NCBI GenBank assembly: GCA_035771165.1
Contig: JAWNZC010000421.1
Span: 535,001 to 599,000 of the forward strand
DNA length: 64,000 nt
DNA from: Paragorgia papillata
Lineage: Eukaryota; Cnidaria; Anthozoa; Scleralcyonacea; Coralliidae
Reading direction: 5' to 3'
The position numbers and the translations under genes are program-made. Of this stretch, positions 31,183 to 45,000 are shown in pieces (position 1 is the first letter of the stretch; each line of letters begins with the position of its first letter). The notes below the pieces were generated by a model, which worked only from the letters and a program-made list of their open reading frames with translations, did not search any database and had not been told where the DNA came from.

Positions 31183-34100
31183 ATGAGTCGGTTTGTCAAG
31201 ATGCGACGCAAAATCACGCAGAGTGTTCGAACTGCGTGTAAATTTCGTTATATCGTCACTTACGAGTATCTGGAAGTAAAATCGCAGGACGATTGGTGAG
31301 TAGCGACTCTTAATTTAAAAACTATAAATATTAAATACTTATTATGCAACTGTTGTGTCTAGCACTGTGCGAACGTTGTTTACTTGTCCGTTTTACATGT
31401 AATACACTTGTAATACACTGACGTCGCTCAGCTAGTTTATACTCAGCTATAATCATTGAAAACGTTCTTTCTCATAAATTTAAACGGCTCTGATAGGGGA
31501 TTCCCTCAGCCAAAAGGTTAATATCGAGAGATTTTTATGGGTGAAATGTTGATCCGAACTTAAAGGTCTATTATAAAATACCCCAACTCCTATTGTGTAG
31601 CTCTTTTGCTAAAGAAGGTCAGTTTAATTGCCTGTGTGCCATATATGTTCAACTGAAATATCACGCCAGGCAAACCATGTTTTCATGTTTACTAAAGAGG
31701 TCACAGCAATGCCGATACACTGCAATACAACCGAATATCGAATATCTCCGCACTCTATTATTTAAGTAGCCCCCTTGGACTGGCTTAGTGGGGTTTTATA
31801 TATTGTATGCAAAACGATGGGGAAATGACAGAGCGAGAAGTCTATTTTAATTTTAATACCGAAATCTGGATTAAGCGTTTGGCAGTTTATATAAAGCAGG
31901 GAGCACTGAAATTAGCGGAAGTCACAGCTATTTTCACCGACTATGTTTCTACTATAAGATACAACACTGCTTACAGTAGCAAACCATTTTCTGCCAGTAA
32001 AGCAACGCTGTCTCTGTCGCTTGGCCTGATACATCGCTGCTAAAAGTTCGTCAGGATTAGTAATACGATCTTACGGAAAAGACAATAAACTTGTTATTTA
32101 ACTCTATGCTCTGTGTTTTGTTTTGTTTTGTAGGAAACCAACCGAGTTAAATATATTATGGTTTCGAGGACACAGGACAAAGTCTTCGATTAAGGTTCGG
32201 GGAAATAATGAATACATGTATTAATACAATTCGTTTATAGACAAAGAGGTGTTATAGCTTGTCGTGAAGTTTTTTTTAAGTATCAACTCGAAAACAATTC
32301 ACTGCGCATTTGACACAAAGTTTCGGTTGATATTTACACCGGAAGATGTAATTTGCATACGTAATTAGTTGCATGCATTTAATTAATTGCTCATAGTTAG
32401 GCCTGGTTCATCATAGTTAAAGTCGACGTAAACTCAAATTCGTTTCATGCGACGAATTTAATTCAGTGACGAGCAAGGAAAATTCCGCGTCCAAAACGTA
32501 TGCGAAGTAAACAAAAATCTCATCACAGGCTCAAAAAATATGTTATCATAATTTATGCTTTTAATTCGATACGACGTCTGAAACCAACACGCATTTCAGA
32601 ATGTATCCGTCTCACAGTGACGGATACAACGTCGCAGACGAATTTAACTCTTCAGTCGAATTTAATTCGTTTCATACATCGCACTACAGTCATACGTATG
32701 AACCAGGCCTTAGCCTCTTTAATTATTAGTGTTATTCAATATTCATGCATTTCCAGCGAATGCACTTTGCCTGGGTATAACATTATTGAAATATCTGGAG
32801 AAATGAGACGCCTAAAATACTAAAGGGTCACTTGAACATGCATGCCTAACCCACATACTTCATGTAGGCTTGTTTTCAACACAAACCCATACCTAACCCA
32901 GCATACATGAAGTAGGACCTCACTTTTTGGCATTTATTTATTCTCCTCTGAAGTTCTTTTTGGTCCAGCATGGTCAACAAAATGACGGCTTCTTCACTTT
33001 ATTCCCCAAAGTTGTTTAAATTTTTGCTCGATGTTAGCAAATGACTTTTCATTATTTACTTCTGATTGGCTCATTTTTGTTTCATATAGCCAATATACAG
33101 TAGGTGGGGTTAGATACTGGAATGGAATGATCTGAAATGTAAAATCCAAAGGGCCTGGCAGGCCAAATATGGTTCAATATTATGCACTTACCATAATTAT
33201 ATCTGATTCTGTGGGAAACAGTTTTGTTTCTGAGTGTTGCAATGTTTCCTGCAATGAAATGAAGGAAAATTTTAATACCAACCAGAAAACAAAATTAATA
33301 AGTTTCCTTGAGTATCAGACATTGAGGTGTACTGTGCTGTGTATGTAGTGAAAAATGTTGTTGAAAATAAGCTACTTGAAAAAGCTTTTGAAATAATATC
33401 AGATTGGTATTTACAAGTCTTCCATATCTCATTTTGTTTTTAAGATATTAAGAGTTGAATCAATACTAAATGACCAGAATAATAAGTACCAATTAAGTAT
33501 AGGTTAGTGACCAAAACCGAGGTCACTACACTGGTTATTAACCCTGAGGGCTGCAGGCCCGAGGGTAATAACCAGCATAGTGACCGAGGTTAAGGTCACT
33601 AACCAACTTAGTTTATTCATGACACAGGCGATATTTGTCGTTATTTAACAAAAAAATGGTATTCTAGATGTAGTTTTAAAGCGATATAGTAGGTCATTTA
33701 ATATGCAAGGTAACTAACCTATATACTGTATTAACCATGGCACATCAAAGATAATTTATGCATGAATAAACTAATTATGATTAATTGCTATGATTAATTA
33801 TTAAATAATAACTGTTAAGCTTGACAAATAAATTCCCAACACAACCAGTTAAAGAATTAGACTTTATTTAACACTACTCCTAAAAAGTTACTGTTCATGA
33901 CACAACATTTCAATACTCTAATGTATGTGTTGTACCCAAAACTAACACAGGTTTCTGCTTATATTTAACACTTGGTTAGCCATCTTGGAGTATTCAACTT
34001 CCAAATCAAATTACAAAAACATCAACATGTACAGCAAAATGGACTCCTCCTTATTCGGTCGAGCTGATTGTCACCTTGTACAAGGTAAGTGAGTGTACAA

Positions 34101-37100
34101 TTTCCGGTGACTAGCAGAAACCACTTTTTACATGCAGTGGGGGTTGAGATTGGGGTGCCTGCAATCCCGTTCCCAGAGCCCATGTTCCCCACCCAGGAAA
34201 CGAGAGACTGTGGGATAATTCGTTTCAAATCGTTACGTTATTGGCTGAATAGTGAGCATGGGTTGGTCTGAAGCGGCCGGAAGTAGAATTAATAAAACCA
34301 AAATAACAAAGATGTCGGACGACAAGACTCCAGTGAAGACGTTGCCACGATCGATATCTTCGCCGTATGTGTGTAGATGCTGTAATTCGAGCTTCACCAG
34401 CAACCCCATTGACTTGTTTGGGGAAAAGTCAAACAAGGAGAACATACTATTCCGCTTCGGATATTTACGCATGCGTACCTCAACCGGAATAACAAGTATA
34501 CTGTGACTTGAAACGGATTATCCCAGAGTCTCTCGTTTCCCGGGTGGGGAACATGTGCTCTGGGAACGAGATTGGGGGTGCCTGCAGATGTACACATCTG
34601 TTAAACTGCTGTTGCCTCAACCTTTCATTTTAGGATATAAGTGGTTCAGGGTTCAAGAAAAAAGATTATATGTTTGTCATGGAAGACGTAAGTATACCCC
34701 CAAACAAATCACATGGAGCTATCTCAGTCAATGTTATGAGTTATGACTTCAGACTGAGCATGCTTTGCACCATCCAACAATCTAACTGACCACTCACTAC
34801 TCATCATCCTTTTCACAGATCTGTGGCCAAAAGAGGAAAAAGTTGGCCATATTTCCCTGCAACCTTGCCGCATATGTCAGCATGGACGGAGACACGTAAG
34901 TACTGGTACCAGTGATCAAGCTCTTTGCTGCGGGGAGGGGCTCTACCTCAAGTAGCTATACTTACACGCACAGTATATATGAAGCAACAATTGCAATTAT
35001 TGTGGACACTCAAAACCCACGTGAGGACGATGAGGGGGTCTTTCGTGGAATCTTTCGACGCTCAGGACAAGTGGAAGTCCAGAGTGTCTCATGATCAGAT
35101 CACCCTCTAGTGTAAGAGTCTTTTGGATAAAGCAAAGTGAAAAGTTCGTAAACTACCAACCAGCCTACACTTACAAGAACCGCCTGCGTGTGTAGCTAGG
35201 CTTATAACCACGCATGAGCGGAACATGTACGCGTTGTGTACCTCTCTTTTTGCTGGCTTGCGTTAAGAGCGGAAAATCTAGAATATATATTCTGATGTAC
35301 TGTATATTGGCCGCATATTCTATCTTCTAGATAATTGCTGTCTAGTTTTTGAGCAATTAATGCAACTTGTCTGGCAAGGATAAGTCAATGCCGTTGCGAG
35401 ACGAGTTGCATGCAAAATTGCACCGTTTAACAGCTCCTTTGCTTTTCACAACGTCAACGATTGCAGCAACGCCAAATCGTTGCGCCTAGTATACACTTCA
35501 TGTTGGTTCCCAAATTGTATACTTAGTAAAAATCATCATTTTAATTCTGTTGCAGGAGTGACCTGGAAATGGAATTTAAGCCGTTGTCTAAGAAGGTTAT
35601 ATCAGCCAAGTGCGGATTGAAAATAAGATGTGAATTCATTAAAGAAGGCAGTGCTATGTAAGCAAAACGTTTGACTCTAACGTGAAAGGGCGGCTACTTT
35701 AAGAAGGGTTGCTATTTTTAGTATCGGCCAAGCTTGCCGATACTAAGGGCGCTTTCCAATTGACAAGGTTAGACCGGTCAGTCCGGCCAGAATGAACTTG
35801 CTTTTGATTAGGACCAAATTTTCCTGTCAGACCGTCCTAAATCTCAAACGAATCGTGTTCCATTTAACCGGACTGACCGGTCTAACCGTGTAAATGGAAA
35901 GCCCCCTAAGACCCCGTTTACACGATGCCGGTACAATTTGAAAACGGAACAAAATCATGCCGTTTAGGCCTTGCGTTTACACGATACCGGCACAAAAATG
36001 ACATGAAAACGTCACAAAATGAAGACGGGTTCCTTGACGGCATGAAATGAAAACGGAACACTACCGGTATCGTGTAAACGCCCGTGCCGTAACAGTTTGA
36101 TGACGGTAACAGCGCTTCCACTTGGCTAAAGCAAAATTTCCTTTTTTTATCCTTCTTTTTAGCAAAATTTCCTTCCCAAAATCTGAAATTTCCTTCCAGT
36201 TTTCCCTCCAAAATCTCTTATAAATCCTTCTTCTAATGATTAAAATTTGGATCGTACACTTCACCAGTTTGCTTTCGAGTGAGTGGCTCGACGATCGAAA
36301 TTGTACATGGCAAAGCTCGCAACGAGAAAATACGAATGTGGTCCGAACATTTCCGACGCTTTCCGAGGTCCGGTAGGACAAGCGCAGATGCAATGCGCGC
36401 GAGCCAGACAACGGCCATTTTCAGTTTTTAAATGTGAAATTCTAATCAACAATTCGCAATTACATTCCCAAACTATATAACTAATAAAGATGAGCTTCAA
36501 GTTTACAAAAATTTTACAAACTCTTTAGTCCTTTGGAAACTAGAATAATTGTCAGATAAAGGTTTGAAACATAACGTCATTATCAATGCACGCTTTGTAC
36601 CGGTTTGCAGTTGCAAGTGAGGTGGAACTGGAGCCCCATCATCAACCTCATCTTCTGACCAGGTTGATTCTGGACTCGAGTCAATCATTCTTTGCATGAT
36701 TTACCGGTATATGCATGGTATATGTTAATGGCTAGAAAATAGAAATTTCAAACATTGAGCCTGCGCTATTTGTGTAGCAGTCTTCCGCTTAAAACCCAAT
36801 TTAACCCCACGCATCCCCGCGGATCATATATTACTACTCGTGTTTTTAATTTATACACGTTTTTGAACCCGAAAGTAAAAAATAAGCAGTTTCATCAACT
36901 TTTAATTACTGAAAAAAATTTGAATTTCAAAATTTTCCTTCCATTTTCCTTCCATATGTCCAAATTTCCTTCCAAATTTTATTTCCTTTTTTTTCCCTTC
37001 CAAATGCCAAAATTTCCTTTTGGAAGGAAATTTCCTTCCAAGTGGAAGCACTGGACGGTAATCATGATATATACGACCACAGTATTCGGGTCAGCAGTAT

Positions 37101-38977
37101 TCACAAAGTCTTCTCAATTCTCATTGGAAGAGAATAGTCACATGCTAATCCGTCATTATATTATACCGGCACCGCGTAAACGCAAGACTTTTTGGCCTGT
37201 ATTTACAGACTCTACGGTATTTCGTTCCCAAAAACCTCGGTATGCAGTTTAGCACCTGAAGGACTCCGCTCAGTATCGTCAGAGCACTGTACTAGTATCG
37301 CAGAGTTACGAGTCAATGTGATATATTCAATGTCCTAGAATCTAGACCAGGGCCTCCATATTTCCCAGTGTACCGAGGAGGCCCTGGGAACGAGGATGTG
37401 ATCTACCGATTACCAACCGGTCACTACCGATCTGTGTGTAACGTGGCGTGAAATGAAAGTACATATATACATATAAATGCGAAAAGAGGGAGGTAAAAAT
37501 AGAAATGACCATCGCAATCATCATCATTACAATACGCCGGAGATAAAAAAACACAACTAATTAATTAGTTTCTCTAGAAACATTCAGAGGAACTTCCAGT
37601 ATCTGAAAATCGGCAATTTTCGCTTAATGAGATGCCTAACATGAAAAGTCATTTTCTATTTTTATCGTTAGTCAACAAGCAGGCAAGCCTCGTTTAATTA
37701 CAGGTGCCTCATTGTGCTTTTGAGTGAAGATAAGCAAGGGCATTAAGAAGGTGTTTACATGGTGGAGGAGTTCTAAGAGGACTGAGCTTCTTAGCCGAGA
37801 TCTCGCTATTGACTACCCGAGATCTCACCTTAGAGGGCTGGACATTTTACGTGTGAACGACGCTTAAAGGCCTGGCCAAACGCTTTCAAACATTTCATGC
37901 AACATCGTACAACATTGTTGAACGCATGTTGAACGAAAATTTGAACATGTTCAAATTTCGTTCAACATCATTCAACAACGTTCAACATCGTTCAACAGGG
38001 TGGCCAAACGCTTTCAACATGTTGAATCACGGTTGAATTCAACAATGTTGAATGAAATGTTGAAAGCGTTTGGCCAGGCCTTAAGAGGGCTAGAAATTCT
38101 CCATGTACACGAAGTTCAAGAGGGCTGGCCTTCCTTGTAGGGACCGGATGTTTTCTATGTAAACGAAGCTCAAGAGAGCCGGCTTTCTTATTAGGAAGAC
38201 CGAAAAGAGTTACTACGTACACATAAGTATGAAGGGGCAGCCCTCCTTGAGTGGCAAAAAACTTCCTGTGTTACGAGGTGAAATTCAGCCCTCTTGCTAG
38301 GGCTACAGCCCTTGCGAATGTTTTCAAAGGGGACTATGCATTTAGACGGACAGGAGGAGAAACATAAGATAGATAAAGAGAAATACACCTTCCCTATGCA
38401 TAGGGAATAGGCCCTGTGAGTGGAAAAAAGAGCCACAAAGAAGTCCTTTTCGAGTATCTCTTTGTTTATCATCGTTCCGCGCTAACGGGAAGTAAAGTGT
38501 ATAATATGTACTTCCAGTCTGCTTGAAAACTCAGAACCTTTTCTGGGTGAAACAGGCCTTAATTTTAAATAATAAAACAGTTTTTATGTACCTAGTTTAG
38601 TTGTAAGGCAAGGGTGAATGGTGATATATTTTACAGCGAGATTGACAACTTGACATTCACGGGCAACTCACGTGTCTTAACCCATTGCTGGAGCGCTAAA
38701 TGATGGGAAAATATTTTAAAATGTATTTATATGCATGCAGCCATAGTCCAAATAACGTGTACAACAATGATTAAGGGTATATATGGAACGTCTCAGTGAC
38801 AGTATGGCATAAAACACGAATGTAAGGTATTGTAAAAGTATAATAAAATTTACTTTTACAATGCCTTACATTCGTGTTTTATGCTGAATTTTAATTGTTA
38901 TAATTCGTCTATACGATTCCCGCCTGGCTCATCTGTTGCCATTGCTACCTAGGATGTCTGAGGGTTCTCCCATTGAG

Positions 38978-39035
<58 letters not shown>

Positions 39036-42000
39036 CAATGAAGGGGGGCATTTTTGGCCGGCTCAGGCAGGAATGGGTTAATCACTTGTAAACCATAACG
39101 ACTCGCCTGATCTATTTTTAGAGATGATGACATGCAAAGTAATTTTAGTCACATGAGTGAGGCTGAGGAGTTCTCTCGGATGTCGGAGTTGACTGAAGTG
39201 AGCGACGAGGACGAATACGACGGACATGATAGGTACGATGACATACCTGAAGCCGAAGAACCAAACGAGCTAGACCAAGACCTCGAGGCGCCTTGGCAGG
39301 ACAATGATGATTTCCCACAGGAAAACGGTGATCTAAACAAGGAACCTGATGTTATTTCTATGAAACCAAAATCAAAACCGTAAGTAAATGGCAATATTTT
39401 AAATGTCTTATATATTAGCCAGGGTTCCTGTTTTTCAGCCTTTTGTTTCCTATGCAAGCTATGTAATGTTATAGTTACACCTAGGCTAGGCTAGGCTAGG
39501 AGAAGGGGCAGTTATGCGAGCTCGGACATTAACATATATCATCATACTTGCACATAGCAGTATATAATGCCATACATTGAACTCAACCTACGTTCAAATC
39601 ATCTAAGTCCCGGCGATCAGAAGGTTGTGCGTTCGAGTCCCGCTTGGGAACTCAGCGGGAGGAACATTTACACTCTGCAATAGGGTAAACGGTCGTTTCG
39701 CCCCCCAATTTATGTTTCTGTATACAGGGCAGTTGTCGTTCGTGAAAACACTATATACTGTTGTGCAGATTCAGATTTACTCTGTCATTCGATTTAGTTT
39801 GGGGACCGACAGCTAGAATATTTCTTGGATCGTTGAAACGTTTACGTTAAATAAATAATATGGATATTAGTTGGACAGATTTAAATGTTTCGCACGATTC
39901 ACGAATATGGCAAAATTAGATGGGAAAGCGATTTATTGAAATCCCTAAAATATGCCAAACACTTGTTTATTCTTGCCAAATACTTGTGTATAAGACATTC
40001 AAATTTTACAATGGTGAAACGACTTATAGTTTGGGGGCGAAACGACCGCAGTTCTGCAATAGGCTAGACGGAAAGTTCTGCATCATGCTTAGTGCTGAGA
40101 CTGTTTAGGAAGAATATAAAAAGCCTGACCTATACAGTATATATCAGCTATGATACAGCTTGCATATATGACATCTGTATCATCACTTGATTTGCAGCAA
40201 AACACTGGATAACCAAGAAATGCGCAGCACTGGCAGCAGTGGCAGCGGTAGCAGTCGGGGTGAGACACCCGAAGTCTGCCCCTCCACAACCAGTTGGGAG
40301 TAGTATAGCAGTACTTAGTAGCAGACTAGCAGTTAGTATTCAGTAGCAGTATGGCAAAGGTTACAATACATAGCTGGAAAGCCAAAGTTAAAATCACGCT
40401 ATTTATCAATGAATGTTGCGAAAGCCAAAATTACCGCTTTTTGAAGAAGGTTACACAAACTTCGAATTCAGTAGCTCAATTGGTTAGAGCGTCTCACCAG
40501 CCATCAGAAGGTTGTGGGTTCAGAAATTTTTCTGAGTAACATAGCTCGAAGAACATTTACACTCAATCCTTGATGTCAACATTACGTAGTTTTGCGGATT
40601 CTAATTTTGGCATTTTAAATTTTTGAGAGCAACTGTATCTTTTGCGACCGGAACGGTTTTATGAAAACAAGGCTTTAGGTCTTTTGCCAAAAGCTTTAAA
40701 TCTTTTGAAACTTACATAAATTGAAGTAAAAAAGCGTCACAAACGGAAGATTTTGTCGTTGGATGCTACAACACACGATTGGTTTTGAAAACAGTGTTTT
40801 GTTCGTTTATTATTTATTTTTGACACGTTCAATTCAACTTGACAGTCGCTAAGTCCCCGTTTACACTAGAGCAAAAGTATCCGGATTCACATTGTTTTTT
40901 ATTCCCATGAAAAACAATATTCACATTGTTTTTTATTCCCATGAAAAACAATGTGAATCCGGATACTTTTGCTCTAGTGTAAACGGGGTCTAAGAGGGAC
41001 CTGTTGACGTCGTTCGGTGTTTTACGAGCAATATCATGGCTAGTGTATATATTAGGCTACATATATATATGCGATCCTCTCAACCCGCTCTCTGGTCTTC
41101 AACCAAGCGACTCAGGGCCTGTTTACATAAGGCGAATCATCTTGGGGGGGGGGGGGGGGGGGTAGGGGGGGGTTAGCTCTGTTGACATTGTTACCCTAGG
41201 ATAACTCGGGGTGAAACGTTCACACGAAGCAAGGGTTATCTCGGTGGCCAAGGATAACTCGGTAGTTGCCTTTTATCATGTGAAACTGGGTCAACTTTAA
41301 CCCTAGACTACGAGTTATACCTACCCCTACCCCCCCCCCCCGAGATAGCTCGGTCTCGTGTGAACAGGTCCTTATATAGACTACCAATACTAACATGACA
41401 GTTGCGAAGAGGCCATCTTGTTAGAATACGTGGTATATTTTGGTATCCTTTTAACCATAGCTTTTAACTAAGCGACTCAGGCCCTTGAAACGATGTTATC
41501 AACATGAATTATGAGTAGGAAACGTATTATAATTAATGTTTGTATTTTATTCGGCGCATGAAAAGTACGCCGTCTGCATCAACGCCGTAGTTGTGTCGTA
41601 TTATACGACCGGGCTCGTCGTATTTAATGGCTCTGTCGAACTTAATGCAAGTGCTGTATTTAATGGTTACAAACGGCGTATTTTTCATGAACTTAATTCT
41701 CATATTTTATACGGCGCATGAAAAATACGCCGTTTATCACAGGCCTTAGACAAATAAGGGCTCCGCTCGAAACCTCAGTATTTCGTTATCAAAACTATTC
41801 TCGGCAGTTTACCAGCCTACGCAGCGCTCTACCTTTTTACAAACAACATATACATTTGCTAAGAGGCCATTTTGTGAAAATACGCGGTAGATTTCAGTAT
41901 CTTCTTAACTTAACTAGCTCTCCAATCTTCAGCCAAGCGACTCAGACCCTTCTCAAAAGGCGGAACTACAAACACTTAACGAACAATATTACAGTTGCGA

Positions 42001-45000
42001 AGAGGGACATTCTGCGGGGGTGCGCTGTAAAACCACCCTTTTGAACTAGCCCTTCAGTTTTCAGCCAAGCGACTCAACCCATTTTGAAGCAGCGGAAATA
42101 TAAACATCGAAAGATCAACACGAACAGTTGTTGAAAACTAATGGAAATGTTGGTCGCCACAATGAGCAACGCGGTCGCGGTGAAAATTATGTCGGACTTT
42201 AAAGCTTTGTCCTTTCAGTAAGCATGCGCGTAGCCCGTTGGCCACTGTTGTTTTGGAAACTGCAGGAAAGTATTGACTTTTTCCCTGTCCGAATTGTATA
42301 TATATATATATATATATATATTGATTATAGAGTTGATGGAGTTAGTGTAGCGTTAATTCATGTGATGCTTTTTGTCGATTTGCAGCTGGTCGAAGTTTGT
42401 TGCCGACATGAATTCTTTTGAGTGGAAACAGGTGTCAATGTTAAGAAATCCACTATCGTCGACCGCAAAGAAGAAAAGGATCGCTGATCAACTCAAGGAG
42501 AAAAAGGAAATGAGCACAGAGTCTAAAGGTTAGAGCAGTTCTGGTCTCTCTGTACCTGTCTGCCTGTAGATGTTTGTTTGTTTGTCTGCACTATCTGTTT
42601 GTCTGCACCTGTCTGCCTGTATATGTTTGTTTGTTTGTTTGTTTGTTTGTTTGTTTGTTTGTTTGTTTGTTTGTTTGTCTGTACTATCTGTTTGTCTGCA
42701 CTTGTCTGTCTGTACATGTCTGTACTCTGTACATGTCATGTTGTCTGTACATGTCTGTACTTCATACCAAAAGTTGATGTTTTTAAAGCCCTATGTCTAC
42801 TACGAGCAAATAACTGTGATTAAATGTACAAGTCGCCATCTTTTTGTACGAAAGGCCATTTCGAGCATAACTTTTCCTTACCTTGAAATGGATTATCGTT
42901 TGTAGATGACCAACCAGTTACGAAGCCACCAAGTACAACCGACTTTAATCTGCCGGATCAGCAGGATAAACTGTTAATTAAAGTCAACAGCGTGGTGGAG
43001 GAAAGTGATGGTGATGAAGATTACTTCGCGGTTGATGATGAAGATGTCTTTGCTGACGTCGACGAAGACGATCATCGTACTAGTACTACCACCTCGTTAA
43101 GCTCGTTTGGCAAGTCCAGGAATGGCTTGAGAGAGTCTCTGAAAGAAACATTGAAAAATGTGACCAGTAAGACTACAAAGGTGAGTACTCGTCGCATGTC
43201 ATTGCAACCTCGTACCCAGGGTCTTTACTCGGCGCTCGTATACTGGCTGAACAGCATATCCTCTCATCTCAGAAGTCAGGGTAATCCAACACCGCTGCCA
43301 AACGTTTGCGCATGCGTGAATTCGCTTGCAAGAGAAGTGGGAACTAGCCGTGGCGACAACAACCAGACAGTGAAGACTAAGTAAGACTCGACTATTCATT
43401 TGTGTTTTAAAAAAAGGGTAAAGAAAATTACGAAGGGGTAAATTCAGAATATGTTACAATATTGACAAGGAAGCCAAGTATGCTTATAATTTTAACTTTT
43501 GTGTCGGACTCTCAGACCAGTCCAAATATTTCAGTGTTTTCCCGCTCTTTTTCCGAGGACGAGCTCGGACGTCGCATATGCGCAATACGTTTGGCAGCGG
43601 TGTTGGGTAATCCTGAATTTTAAAGGAACTGACGCGAGGCGACTTGTACATTTAACCACAATCCTTCGCGTGCAGTAAATTTTGTTTCTTGCATTAGTAT
43701 TGGTACCCTGGTCCCAGAGGTTCTACGCCGCCCGCTCCCCCCCCCCGGAATGCTGAAATCGGCGAGAGAACCTCTGGCCGAACTGGCCGTTTCTTTGGTC
43801 GCTCCGAGCCAATGAAGTCGCTAGGGTCAGATCTTGACCCCATTTTCTGATTGGCTAAGAAATCTGTTAGGGGGGTTTTAGATTTCTACAACATGAAAGT
43901 GAGATTGGTGGCGTCTTCGACCAGAGCTTCTCTCGCCGCTTTCAGCATTCGGGGGGGGGGGGGGGGGTAAAGTATTGGACGATATGCATGGTTTTAAAAC
44001 GATCAACTTTGGTAGGAATGAAGTTCTTGCTTACATAATCCATCTTAGCATGATAAACAAGGTTTAGTTGAGAAATCCAAAATCAATGACATAACATAAA
44101 ATCAGGCCGGTAACCGGCCCCTTAGAAACTGTGATTTATGTTGTGATTACGGTGAAATCATTAATAAAAATTGAACCAAAACTGATTTTCGATTCACTAT
44201 AGTTCTCATATTCACTGTGGTTCTCATGTGCACATATCATACTAATTGTATTTTGCTCTAGCTTCGATCCCTTGGTTCTTCTATGGACGAAATAAAGGTT
44301 AGTCTTTAGTGACAGCCAATCGTCGACAAAAGCTATTTCACAAATTTCATTTGTTTTCATTCCGCCGAAAGATTTTTTCCTTGACGTACGATCCCCCTAT
44401 CCCGAAAATCCTAGCGCAAACCTCTGCTTTAAAGGGGATTGGCATTCAAAATTAAGTTTGTCTAATTTGAAAGAACTCATAAAATTGTAATAGAACATCC
44501 TTTACAACTTTTTCGTATCTTTCTGCGTTTTCAAGATATTTCTATTTGTTTGATATGTAAATGAGATGGTCTCTGACGTCAGGAGTGGGGTAAAATATTT
44601 TCATACAGAGCAAAATCACTTACATATCTAACATGAAATGTTCAGCGTCGCAAGGAGTTTTTATGTGCACAGTTTCAAATGATTTCGCTGAACAAACTTA
44701 GAGATATAACTGGTTTTGCTACATGTGAAAATATTTTACCCCACACCTGACGTCAGAGACCATCTCATTTACATATCAAACAAATTGAAATATCTTGAAA
44801 ATGAAGAGAGATGCGAAAAAGTTGTAAAGGATGTTCTATTACAATTTTACGAGTTCTTTCAAATTAGACAAACTTAATTTTTAGTGCGATTGCCGTTTAA
44901 GATTTTTCTTATTACATATAATACACGCTAGTCTGGTATGAAACTGTGTGTCTATATGTTTTGTAGGATTTGGAATCTAAACTACTAGAGAAAACCAACA

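Noticed and set aside
31807..32043. 78-codon frame from an ATG in intron 1 of the NT-C2/PH gene
   Set aside because: No recognisable motif and it does not fit the NT-C2 frame between the flanking exons.
33110..33180. Candidate extra NT-C2 exon around TTAGATACTGGAATGGAATG
   Set aside because: Stops in the needed frame; the exon at 33980-34084 supplies the missing NT-C2 block with correct phase.
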